Assembly (NCBI GenBank): GCA_013397795.1
Contig: VZTJ01001390.1
Coordinates: forward strand, 595,085-659,084
Direction: 5' to 3'
Length of the DNA stretch: 64,000 bases
Origin: Orthonyx spaldingii
Taxonomy: Eukaryota; Chordata; Aves; Passeriformes; Orthonychidae
Shown one piece after another: positions 1 to 12,600 of this stretch (position 1 is its first letter; each line of letters starts with the position of its first letter). The position numbers and the translations under genes are program-made. A model generated the notes under the pieces. The model did no database searches and had not been told where the DNA came from. It saw only the letters and a program-made list of their open reading frames with translations.

Positions 1-410
1 CAGGGAAAAGCAGACCAGACCTGGAGAGCTGGGGGAAGGGGAGTTAAAACACCATCGCTGTGCTGCCAGGAGTTGCTGTGATCTCCCTGCCCCCCCTTCC
101 TGTCTCTCCATGCACCTTTCCTCCACAGAGGAGAGGGAAGAGGCTTATCTGGAAACTGCAGAAGGCAGAAAGGTGCTTAGGGACGAGGCAGGTGGAAAAC
201 TCCTAAAAAGGAGGAAGAAAAAGGAGGGAAAAGAGGATAATTTGTGGAAACCACAGCCGGAACCTCTGGACTATGAACCTCTGTGGTGGGAACACTCATG
301 AGGTGCTCCCACCCATGCCAGGGTGTACATCCAGCACCCCTCTCCCAGGTTCAGCAGGTGCAGGGCACAGGGAATGCTGGGCAGGAGAACATCCTGAGGG
401 AGGTACCTAC
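1..410 (-). other. EPHB1: EPHB1 intron 12, partial
   Basis: This is the 5' end of intron 12 on the minus strand, starting with the GTAGGT donor at 405-410. A purine-rich stretch lies at about 125-245. Short open frames occur on both strands but none resembles a known protein. I see no repeat family here. Confidence 0.85.
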
Positions 411-626
411 CAAGGAGCTGGTGTAGGTGGGGTCAGATGTGTCGTCCTGCAGGTAGCGCGAGAGGCCAAAGTCGGACACTTTGCACACCAGGTTGCTGTT
501 GACCAGAATGTTCCTGGCAGCCAGATCTCGGTGCACATAATTCATCTCTGCCAAGTACTTCATCCCAGCAGCAATCCCTCTGAGCATTCCCACCAGCTGG
601 ATCACTGTGAACTGCCCATCGTTTTG
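411..626 (-). CDS. EPHB1: EPHB1 exon 12: catalytic loop and activation segment start
   Basis: 216 nt exon, acceptor TTCTGGTCGCAG and donor GTAGGT, phase 0 at both ends. It reads QNDGQFTVIQLVGMLRGIAA, then GMKYLAEMNYVHRDLAARNI with the catalytic Asp, the VCKVSDFGLSRYL segment with the DFG metal-binding Asp, and ends QDDTSDPTYTSSL in the activation loop with its tyrosine. The next exon, starting GGKIPVRW, would lie left of position 1 and is not in the window. Confidence 0.97.
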
Positions 627-3600
627 CTGCGACCAGAAAATGCAGGCACTGGGGTGAGCATGCAGACCCCACAGTGGGACCAGGGCCCCTCACCCCAACC
701 TCAGGAGGATGCTGCAGCTCCCCAGAGGACTCCAGCTGCCCTGCCTGATTAAAGCAGAGGTAACCACCCCAAAACATACATTTTGGAGATGCATGGCACA
801 CTCCAGCCAGCTCCCAAGCTAAACAGACTGGGATTTACAAACGGGACACCAACACCTCATTCCCAAATCCCACAGCCCACGTGGCCCCGCCTCGCCTCAC
901 CCGCAGGAACGAGTCCAAGGCCCCATTCTCCATGAACTCCGTGATGATCATCACCGGCCGGCTTTTGGTGACCACCCCTTCGAGGCGAATGATGTTGGGG
1001 TGGTCGAACTGCCCCATGATGCTGGCCTCGCTCAGGAAATCCCGGCGCTGCTTCTCTGAGTACCCAGCCTTGAGCGTCTTGATGGCCACGTAGATCTCCC
1101 GCTTGCCTGGCAACTTCAGGCGCCCTTTATACACCTCTCCAAACTCCCCTGCGAGTGCAAGATGGAATAATTTAGCCTGGAAAAGGCCTCCAAGGTCACC
1201 GAGTCCAACCTTTGATCAATCACCACCTGAGCTACCACCTCCGCCTCCTCCTCCTCCTCCACACAGAACATTGCAAAGAGCAAGGGCTCCTTGCCCAGCT
1301 GAGAAATGGCAGCCAGTTCACACTGTAGCAACACACTCCTCTACAAATCTGCACACCTGTCCTCTTTAAAAGGGCTGATGTCTGCTACTGGGGACATGTT
1401 TAGGTTTGCAACCTTCTCCAAGGTGACAGAGCCCAACATCGACACAGGCAGAGGCTGCCTGTGCAAAGCCCCACAAGGAGGATTTGCAGGGAAAGTGCAT
1501 CAACATCTAAGGACTACTTCAAATATCAGGTGTCGGCATTGATAATCTCGGCTGTCTTTCTGCACATCACTTATCTTGGGGTGGGAAATAATTGGGCTGT
1601 TTACATTGCTGCTCTCTGATTTACAATACAGAGAAAGCAGGAGAGCTTTCACTTCGCCAAAGCAAAATTTGCCTGTGGAGGGATTACATCTAAGCCACGT
1701 TTGCAGCCACGCTGCCTTGATGAGCAGCAAAGGGCAGGTGATACATTGCTGAACTCGATCCCGACCAAACTGACTCATTGCTTCCTCACAGCTTCCCCTC
1801 CCCGGCTTCTCACTTTCTCCTCTATGAGTATGACACAGTTATTCAAAAATGGCAATAGAACAGCACAGATCACACACACACACGTGCATGTGTGTGGGTA
1901 TATACATATGTATGGGAATATGGCACAGACGAGCGATCAGGCTTTTCTTGTTATCTCATGAAAAAGCCACATGGGAAATCCCAAGAGGCCCCGTAGCCAG
2001 GCACCAAATACATTCCTGGAGCCTTTCCCACCTCAGAGGAACTTTGAGAGCATACAACAACCTCATATCCACCCTAGCCCATCACAAACCCAGGAAAGTT
2101 TGATGCTTCAAGGCTTCATTGAGGGTTTCCAGGTGAAGGACCATGTGTGCTCCCCCATGAATTTGCTCCAGGTGAGTGCCTGGCCACACAGGAGCAGCAG
2201 AGAGGGCAGGGAAGGATGGGCAGCAGGACACAGAGAGACCCACCTGCCCCAATGACTTCTTCAATCTTCACAAAAGACACATCGATCTCCTTGGCGAACT
2301 CTCGGACGGCTTCGTTGGGGTCCTCATAGGTGAAGGGGTCGATGTAGATCTTCATCCCTGGAGACCCTTGTTACAGCACAGACAGGAGCAACAGCAAAGG
2401 GAGAGCATTACAGAAGCAGAGTTAATAGAATTGTTTGGGTTGGAAGGAGTTCCAAGTTCATCCCGTACCATCCCCCGTGAGCAGGGACACTGTCCACTAA
2501 ACCAATTTGTTCCAAGTCCCATCCAGCCTTGAACAATGCCAGGGACGGTGCATCCCCACAGTCTCTGGGCAGCCTGGAAAACCAAGAGCAGTTGTACCAT
2601 GGCCAAGAACTGGAGACCTTTCTGTCCTCACACTCTCCACTAAGTGGCTGCTATCACTGTGCTCACCTACACCACCTCCACAGACTCTTATCATCCTCTC
2701 TGGGCCACCAACTCACCCAACTCTCCCCTGCACCTCCTCCTCTCCCCCTCAGCCCTCTGCTCCTCTGCCATGATCCTTCCTCTTCCTCCCCCCCAGTGAT
2801 GGGAGCAGTTACAGACCTGAACTACAGCGCGCTGGCTTTACGGTGAAGGCTTTACGAGGCTCCACACGTTAGTGAAGAAATATTTATTTACCCAAAAAGG
2901 CCTCTGATGGCTTTGTGGCGGCTACTAAATTGACAGAGTGCAGCAATTATAACCAACAACCTGGATGGATCCGTGAAATATGCCTTGGCCAGACACCGGG
3001 ACGCGCGTGCGGTCCCTTGTCTGGGGCAACGCATGGTGGCAGGATCTGGCCACGCTGCAGGGACATGCAGAAAGTGGGCTCTTGCCCTTTTCCAAAGGGG
3101 AAAAAACCGAAACAGGTCCCCATATTTCCCAAATGGGGTTGCAGATGTCGTATTTGGATGCTGGGGGCTTGTGGAGTTGCCAGGGAGCGTGGCCGCAGGG
3201 CAGAGCGAGGTCACGGGGCTCAGCGGGACACCAGGGTTGTACCACCACCCAAAAGGGACCTACAACGGGCTGTGGTGTCCCCCTGGGAGGGGTCAGATTC
3301 CTGTGCCATTTCTCACCCGAAAAGGGGACCATGGATGGCACAGCAGCCCCTCAAGGTCATCTCTGGAGGACACCAGGAGGGACATCTCTGCCTGGTCCCC
3401 TCCCCAAGGCACCTCACCCTTACAGGGATTAACAGCACTCAATTACACTGTTCAGGACCTTTCCAAGGCCATGATCCCATCACACTGGTGCTTCCCAGAG
3501 TCCTTCCAGAACCAGGATACAGATGGATGCATGGACCACAGCATCACCTCTGCACCAGGAATCTAAATCAGCTCCCAGCTGCGAAATAATTCAGGAGGAG

Positions 3601-6600
3601 GCATGAAAGCCTCACAGTGGGCACTGCTGGTGCCAAACAGCCACCGGGGGAGAGCTGCTTGTGGGGCACTGAGGACCCAGGAGGGACCAGGCAGGAGCAT
3701 CCTCACCCCCAAAAGGGGCCTTTGGGGCAAAAGTTCTGCACCTTGGAGGCAGGGAAGGCTGCAATGAAGCCATCTGTGCATCTCCCAGTTCATAACTCCC
3801 TTTACAGCTCTGTCTCATACACTTTAACTGCCCCATAAATTCTTTTACAAGAGCAGCTGATGCTCCAGCCAGGATTACAAAGGGATTTACAGGATCATAA
3901 CGGAGACTGGCTCACTGATCAAAATATTGAAAGAATAGAGGAGAAAACAATGCCCAAGTCTCCTGTTCACTGTCAACACAGGCTGGTTTTCAAACACCCT
4001 CTGAGGTGCCCCAGGCTCTGTCCATAGGCTCAGTAATCACCAGGGTGAGCTCCCTCTCATCCTCATCCCATCCAAATGAGTAGGATTGGGCACCTAGACC
4101 CATTCCTCACCTCTGCCAACCTCAGCCCTTCCTGCTGAATTGCTGGTGCTTCAACAGGGCATTTTCCCTATTGCCCCAATCTCAAAGCTCCCAGTGAAGC
4201 AGTGGAAGGGATAAACCATGAAAAATTGCACGCTGAGAGACCCCACCTCACCCCAAAACCCACTCAGAGCAGCAGCTGGTGATCCCGGGGGGCTGCAGGA
4301 AGGATGGCAGAGCTGTGCTGGGAGGCTGTAATTGCTGTGCCACTGAACACATGGTGATTTGTTCCAGAGGATGCTCTCATTACTCCATTAGTTGCTCACC
4401 ACAAATTTCCCACCTGTTTTGCTCCAGCCTCTGCACTGACGGAGTGCCCCGGGGCTCACTAACCTTGACAGGGTAACACTGGCACCCCGGATTTCTGACA
4501 CCAATCCTCACAGACCCAGGTTTACAAACCCAGGACAGGCACATCCTTCACTGCTTCCCTACCTAGGTTGAGCATCCTGGATTTTGGGGTGCTTGGGGCC
4601 AGCTAGGGATTCACATGGGGTGGGGAATGCTTCAAAACAGGGGGAAAATGTGAAAAATCAGTCTGCCTGCAGCCTGACATGAGTTTATTCATCAGGCATC
4701 AAATAAATCTTGCCCCCTACAGTGCAGAAATGTGGAGAAAAGAGGGAGGAAAAGCACAGGTCCGTTGTATTTCAGGATCACCTGGTGATGTTTGGAAAAT
4801 ACTTTATTGTTTGCCAGGAGGTTTAGGGCCCCTCACAGCGCTGGCACCACGTTGGGAGGGTTCAGTGTGATGCCCAAAACATCTAAAGAGATCCAGTGGG
4901 CTTTGCTGGCTTGGCTGGTCTCTCCTGCTTGTCTCCAATCCCTCTTCAGCCCTCTCCAGCCCTCCTGTTTTTCTCCCAGAATGACTGCTCCATCTCCATT
5001 CCTCCCCTCTGCTCACCCATACTGCTCCCTGCCTTCCCTACCCATACTTCCTCCACCCCTGCACCCCACACCTCTTTTCCTCCCAAGCAGGCACCCAGGA
5101 CCCAGAGATGGTTCTTCCCACAAGGCAGCAAATTGCACCTGGGAAGCACCTCTAGGAGAGCATAAATGGGATTTACATCCCACAGGGATGGGGCACGGAG
5201 CCTGCAGACACCAGGAAAATCCTGCTCCCCAAAGTTGCTGCTTTGCTGCTTCATTCTCATTTGCAGTTCTGGCTGCTGGAGGGGCACCAGAGCAGACATT
5301 ACACACAAAGACACCTGGAATGAATTCTGGTGCACAGCTCCAGCAGCCGCAGAGGTCTCCTAGGAAAAACTCAGGCTCTCCTAATTGTTTGCCAAGGGGA
5401 TCGGCAGCCCAAAGCCAGTTAAACATTCCCAGTCACTGGCTGCACATCCTCCCCAGAGCAGGGCACAGGGCAAGCATCAGCCACGCAGCCAGGAGAGCAG
5501 CAATGCCAGCCACCAGCACCCACACCCCAGCCATGCTCCCAGAATCCAGAATCCCTCTATCAGCCCAGCACTGACCCAGGCCGAGGCAGAGCCTGTGGCA
5601 GGAGATCAGGAGCTCATCCTCTCTCTGAACACCACCTCTCTCCTTCCTTTCCTCCTTCAGGAGTCTTCACAGCACCTTCTCACCATTCCTTGTCCCCTAC
5701 ACTCCCCTGCCCTTGACATACCCCCAAATCCATCATCATTCCCCAAATCCCTCCTGGTACTCTTCCCACTCACCCACAGTGCTGCACCACTGCAGCCTGC
5801 CCTCCCCACACCCTGACAGACACATGTGGACATCTCTACTCCCCGTCCATCCGCCATGGGGGTTCCCACCACCCCACAGTCCCCTGGGAAGTGGAGGAGT
5901 GGGGAGCATGCCGGGTTCAGGTTTGGGAGCGTCTCCCCTGTCTGCTTTTCCCCCTGTTCCTGCTCACCTCTGCCGGTGCTGTAGTGCTGCAGTTTATCAC
6001 TGTACACGGCCTCCTTGCTGTAGGCGCGCTTCCTGGGAGAGCAGGGGACAGAACAGCCAGGCCTCAGGGATCAGCAGCTGCTGCTGGCCCCAAACCAGCA
6101 GCACTCCATGAGCAGTGGCATCGTGCTGTTCCCTCTGGCCACATGGGTCCCCCATCCCACCCCTCCTACCCCTAATCCGCATCTTACCCCCTCCACCTTC
6201 CAGGGACGCTGATCCCACAGGGACCCACCTGCTACAGACGATGGAAATGGCCACCAGGGAGACGATGAAGACCACGCCGGCCGCTGCGGAGCCTGCGATC
6301 AAAGGCAGCTGCTCTCTCAGCTCCGACTTGTAATCGTCTGTGGGAGAAGAGGGATGGGGTCAGTCCTCCCTGGCACGCTCACGGAGTGAGAGCAGCCTCT
6401 GGGAAGGGATCCCCTCTGGTTCCAAGGTGGTGGGACAAGGGGGATGCAGGCAGGGCGGCAGCTGAGGCAGGTGATGAGCCGGTGCCCTGTTGCCCGGGGT
6501 AGGATTGTCACGCTTGGCTCACACATCTTTGGCTTAAAGATAGGGAAGATCCTGGAGATAAAGTCAGACCAAAGTGCATGCACCCAGTTTTCCAAAGAGA

Positions 6601-9600
6601 CGAGGTTCACAAGGTGGTTTTGTCCATGGCTCTGGCATTTCCCTTTCCTCAATAAATTCATTTATTGAGCAACCTGATCTACCAGAAGGTGTCTCTGCAC
6701 ATGGCAGGGAGTTGGACCAAGATGAGCTTTAGGGTCCCTTTCAAACGAAACGTTTTTGGGACTCTGTCATTTAAATCTCTTGGTCACTTTGATCCATTTC
6801 AACATGGGGTCTCACAGACACAAAACTCCTACAAGCTGTAGGAAAGGAGGAAAACACCATTAATAACCAAGCCAGCCAGAGAATGCTATGCCAAGACTTC
6901 ACCCAGATCAAACATCAGAGAATCCATCACACAATGGTGAACTTTGGGAGTGAGGCTCAGGAGAACCCGGGAACCCTCGCTGCAGGTTTGCTTGTAGGTT
7001 TTAATATCTCAACATGAGACAAGTCCTTTTGCAGAGCCATGGCATCCACAGCATCCCTTCCCCACCAGGCATCCCTCCAACCCCTGCATCCCTCAGGACC
7101 TCCTTTGTCCCCTCAGCCACCCCCTGCACCCTTCAGCAGCAGGCTGGGGTGACAGCCAAGGTGGCACCGGGAGGACTGGATATGCCTGGGGGAACCCCCA
7201 AAAAAACTACTGGCACCCTCCATGTGTCTCCCCCACTGTTCCCTGCCCCATGAGTGGTGTGGGAACTCTCAACAGGCAGTACCCAGCAGATCCCACACTC
7301 CTGGGGCTTCTGCAGCATTCCAGAAATACTCCTCTCTCCAATCACCCCAGCAAGGTCTGCTAGGCTGTGCCAGCAGCCTCATGCAAGGGTTAAAATAAAA
7401 CTCATTCAAAAGAAAGCATTTAGCACCTTTTTATCTGTATTTTCTACTCTGCAGTTAATTACTGGCAACTAGATTTATCTCTTGCATGCTGCTTAAATCC
7501 TGAGAAATTCTCATCTAACAATCAATTATTATTTAATAACCTACACAATCCATTCTTATTAAATTTCAATTAATTGCTTATTTGAGGCTGGATTTTTCTT
7601 CTCGCTTCTCTAATCCTGAATATTTGAGGCACTGGAGGGGGGTTTATTACCATTTCCTTCCCTTTGGTCGCCTGGCATGGTTCTCCTCTTCCCACCCCAG
7701 CTGGCACTCGACATGAATGCAAGCTTGGGGTGACTCGTTTTAGGGAAGAAGAAAAGTTTTAGGGAAGAAGAAAAGCTTTAGGAAAGACAGGTAGCCATGA
7801 GGCTGGGAGCCACGGATGTCACCTAAGCAGAGGAGGAACCACGCCAGCAGCAACAGGGAAGCGGCTCTCAACTGCCCCAGGGGTAGGAGGACCTGCTTCA
7901 CTCACCAACTTCTGCATTGGTCCTGAAGCTGGGATTAATGGAAAACCCTCCCATGAGTCAGTAGTTTCTAAAGAAAGCCAGTGTTTGTGGGTGCAGGGAA
8001 GGGCTGGGGTCTGAAGAAGCCATGAAGGTCATGAGCTGGCCCAAGACACTCCCTTGGCATGGGAAATCAGCTTTCAGATGGATCTGACCATCCCAGCTTT
8101 GCCTCGATGGCTCAGGTGGACTCCGCGTATCCCAGGAAAGCATCCCAGAGTCCTTCTGATGTCTTAGGAATTTAGCTTCTATATTTTTCATGTATCTGTA
8201 ATCCTGCCATTCCTTAGTGTATAACTCCAGATTTCGTGTACAGTGCTAAGTTACTGTTCTGCCATTTTACACAAAACAGTTCCTCTGCAGGCCTGAAACT
8301 CAAGGACACCTCACTGTCTCAGGCCCTGAGATATGTGAACAACAGCGAATTGGGGGGAGCAGGCTCGGGGTAAATGACTTCATTACCTGAAGCTGTAATT
8401 GGAGGATTAACCCCGATATGCAAATGGACCAAATGTATAAAATATGAAAAACCTGTGACCGGTCATCCATTTTAGGGTGTAGCCCCTGGGTGGGCTGTGA
8501 TTGCCTTAAATGTACCCGAAGGCCCTTCAATAAATAGAACTGCTTTTTATTCTCTTCATTTTGTCTAGCCTCTGTTTTAGGTAGCGCCAAGATAAAGCAT
8601 CACCACAACCCTCCTCCCACCCCATCGCACCGTGCCAAACTCACAGCCAGTGTCAGGGGGTTCCGTCCCCAGCTGAAGGCAGCAGAGAGAAATAAACAGA
8701 GGGGAGGAAAACCCGGAGCTGGGAGATGGAGAGCAGCTCCCCCCTCCCGCCGGCGGTTAACCAAGACACCGCCGTAAACCACGCGGCTCCTGGCCACTCT
8801 GCCCGCTGGGACTGAGGTCTGGCAGACCAAACCAGAGGTTTGGCAGACCAAATCCAAGCAGGGCACGAGGCTGGAGACGCCTCCACGCGGCGGGCCTGGC
8901 CGCACTCACCGTCGGTGAGGGTCTGGAAGCACATCTTGCCGCTGTACTTGCCATAGCCGGCCACGGTGCGGGCGCGCACCTGCACCACGTACACCATGCC
9001 GGGCCGCAGCCCCTCCAGCCGCGCCGTGTTGGTCTGGCTGCGCGCCATGGACGAGTTGTACTCGTTGTGGTCCTGCAGGCACACCCCGAGAGAGCCACGG
9101 TCAGCGGGACGGGGACAGGGCACAGCGGGGGGACGGCGGGACTGCAGCCCAGCCGTCCCTGGTGAGGGCAGGGATGGGGTTCGGCTGCAGGGGGATAAAG
9201 GAGAGGCTCTGGTTCTGCTTCAGAGGCATCCCTGACACAGAGGGTCCCACAGGAAAGGCTTGGGAGAATTGGGGTTTTTCAGCCTGGAGAAGAGAAGGCT
9301 TTGGGGTGACCTAATTGTGGCCTTCCAGTGCCTGAAGGGAGCTACAAGAAAGGTAGGGATGGACTATTTATAAGTGCCTGGAGTGACAGGACGCAGGAGA
9401 AGTGGCTTCCCACTGACAGAGAGTACATTTAGGTTGGATATTGTGAAGAAATTCCTCCCTGTGAGGGTGGGGAGGCCCTGGCACAAGTTGCCCAGAGAAG
9501 TTGTGGCTGCCCTGGATCCCTGTAAGTGTCCAAGACCAGGCTGGATGGGGCTTGGAGCAACCTGGGATAGTGGAAGGTGTCCCTGCCCATGGCAGAGAGG

Positions 9601-12600
9601 TGGAACAAGATGAGCTTTAAGGTCCCTTCAACCCAGGACATTCTATGATTTTATGAAACAGGACCCACACGGCACTGGGGAGGCCCTTGCAGCACGTGCC
9701 TCCCCAGGCAGCCTGCTGGTCCCAGCAGAGCAGGGAGCAGCAGAGGGAAACAATAAAATCATCCAGTGTAAAAATAATTTATGAACAAGAAATTCCTCCT
9801 CTTCAAATGACTGATGTCCTTGTGCATTTCAGAAACATCCCACAGTTATGGAAACCTGGTGTCCCTGCCCACAGCAAAAGGGTTGGAACTGGATGATCTT
9901 TAAGGTCCCTTCCAACCCAAGCCATTCTGTGATTCCATGAAACACCATAATGTGCCCTATGTGAACCTGTGCTCAAGCAGGTTCAAGAGCAACTCTCTGC
10001 TGAGATCCCCAGCCCCTGCAGTCCTGCTCTGCAGGCACAGGTCCTTGGCCTAGACCTTGGCAGAAACCTCAAGTGTCTCCACTCTCATTTTTTACCACAC
10101 TCCCCAGTGCTTTGCTGGTGAGAGGCCACTGGTGAGATCATCTAATTATTCACACTTAGAGGAATTCATTAAGAGCTGGCGAGACACGGGAGGGATGGAA
10201 CAGCTTGGGCCGGGAACGGTTCATCGCAGGAGTCGGGAGCGTGTCCCCTGCGGGGCAGGACAGCTGCCACAGACAGAATCAGTGGGCGGCAGTGACCAGG
10301 GGCAGGGACAACCCCCATAACCTTCCCTGGTCCTCTCCAACCCCATGTCCCCCTCCAGATGCCATCCCCGCAATTCAGGTCCCTGCTCATACTAGCAAAC
10401 ACCAGAGCCAAGGCACTGATGTGCTGGACAAAGGCTGCCATGGGGACAGAATGGCTCAGGCTGGATGGGGCTCTGAGCAACCGGATCTAGTGAGAGGTGC
10501 CCTATGGCAGGGAGCTGGAACCAGATGAGCTTTAAGGTCCTTTCCAACTCAAGTTCTAAGATTCTGTGATTTAGCATCTGCAGTCACAACTCAGTCCCCC
10601 CTTCTGGAGGCAGCTCGGGTGACCCGGTGCCTGTCCCACCTGCACATTCCCAGCAGAGCCTGTCCCAGAGCTCATCTGAGGGATGCTCCCCCTCTCCCCC
10701 TGCCCCCAGCCCAGCCCCCACAGCAGGGCTCCCCCTGGGCTCACCGGGGCCGGCCTGGAGCCCACGGTGCTGCCCACGTCGGGCGTGCAGATGCGGCTCA
10801 GCTTCTCGTAGTAGCGGATCTCGTAGTCCAGGATGATCCCGTTGGGCTGCTCGGGCTGGGGCCAGGACAGCGTGATGCTCCTCATCGTGGCACTCACCTG
10901 GTGCATGATGGGCACGGTGGAGGGGGCTGCCGAGGAAGCGGGGAGCGAGGGAAAATTAATGCAGAGGGGTAGGAAAAGTGGCCCTGAGGAGGGGGAAAAT
11001 CCCCACGGCATCCCAAATCTTCCATCCCTGTGGTTGACTTCCCCATGGGACCAGCTCACTCATTAGCAGTGGGAAGAACAGCATCTCAGCAGCTCTACAT
11101 GGAAGCAGAGCAATGAGCCAGTGAGGGAATTCTGCTATTTAAACCAACTACTCCTTTTAATTAGGGGCTTGGAAATCCTTGGTGTTCCTTCTCCCCAGGA
11201 CTGCTGGCTCCAAGGATGTCTCCCACAGCGGGAGAGACACAGCAAAGTTCTCCCCAGCAGAGACACACCAAGGCTTGGTGACAGGCTCCAGCTCTGTGTG
11301 ACATCTTTTGCTGTAACAGCCTTTCTGGGGAGTTAGCACTCAGCACCCAGGGAGCTGTGCCACAACTACCACCCCACGTGCTCTCAGGAACGGGGTGTGG
11401 GAGCAAAAATCTGCCCACCCTGAGGATAATGACAGGAAACCAGGGCAGGGGCACCCCAGACCAGCTTTGGACCCAGAGAAGCTACTGGGGCTGCTCTTGG
11501 GGGCTCTCAGGGGATGCTCATCCTCAGCACCCAAATGTGCTTCACCCAGGAGAACAGCAACACTATCCTTCCCACAGCAGGGACACTGAGCCACTAAATC
11601 AGTCAGGAGACCCTTTTCAAATGCTTTGTGCCCTCCACGCTATACTTATAAGGGGCAGAGTCAGCCAATACAGCCCTAATCCTGCATTTAATCCTATCAA
11701 AAGAAAGGTATCTGGGTCTCTCCACACCCAAAGGGGCACTGGCATGTCCTGCCCACAGTCAGCTCCCAATCCAGCCCTCTCTGCCCTCCTCCTCCTCCTC
11801 CTCCTCCTCCTCCTTCTCCTCACCATGCCCAGGCAGTGCTGGCCAGGGAAAATGCCTCCCCTGTGTGAAACCAGGGAATACCTGAACCTGGCACAACCAG
11901 CCTGGGGCACTGGGATTGTGCCATGGGGGTGGCAGGAGCCCCATTTCTCGTGGTTCCAGTGGGAGATGTGGATGGTCCAGCACTGCCTTTGTTTACCCAG
12001 AATACTTAATCCTATATTATTTCTTTTAATCTCTCCACATCTGCTCTGGGAAGATGCTCGTGGGCTGAAGTTAAGCACTCAGCTTGATTGCTGCTTGATG
12101 AACTCCCATTAGCTTGGATGGGGCTGGGAAACTGGTTGGAAAACCCCACTGCAAAGCCAAAGAGATTTTAGAGGGAGAGCACCAATGTCATGGATATCCC
12201 TGGTGCATTTCCACCAGGGTACCCCCCAGCCCAGCATTTCCATGTTTGTAATCAGCCTTTGCAAGACAAACAGGGACCCCTGGGGTACAGACAGTCAGAT
12301 GAGGGTGACCTGGCTGCTCCCAGCTTACCATGGTGGCAGAAGAGCTAAGAAACACCCCAAAAACCCACCCCAGAAAAAAGAGGCCTGGAAACAAGAGGCA
12401 GGTTTGGCTGCATGTGGTTCAGCAGATAGCAATGCCAACCAGGCACGAGTGTAGATTTGTATTCCCTGAAGCCAGGAGAGTGAAATATTTACACTGAAAT
12501 ATTTACACCAGGTTTCTTCACTGTGCTATCCAGAGGGAGCAGGATGGTGAAGGCTGCCTGCTCTGCACACCTGGCACAAAGCAGGAATTCCCATCCCCTT

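Larger units (their letters stand above)
6338..8909 (-). other. EPHB1: EPHB1 intron 7
   Basis: This 2.6 kb intron contains a CR1 tail at 6698-6776, an AT-rich segment rich in TAATTA-type sites at 7380-7620, a short tandem duplication at 7738-7790 and a solo LTR at 8334-8589. No coding sequence is recognised. Confidence 0.85.
9073..10744 (-). other. EPHB1: EPHB1 intron 6
   Basis: This 1.7 kb intron is unusually rich in CR1: three separate plus-oriented 3' fragments at 9258-9658, 9858-9944 and 10440-10572 make up over a third of it. No coding sequence is recognised. Confidence 0.85.
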
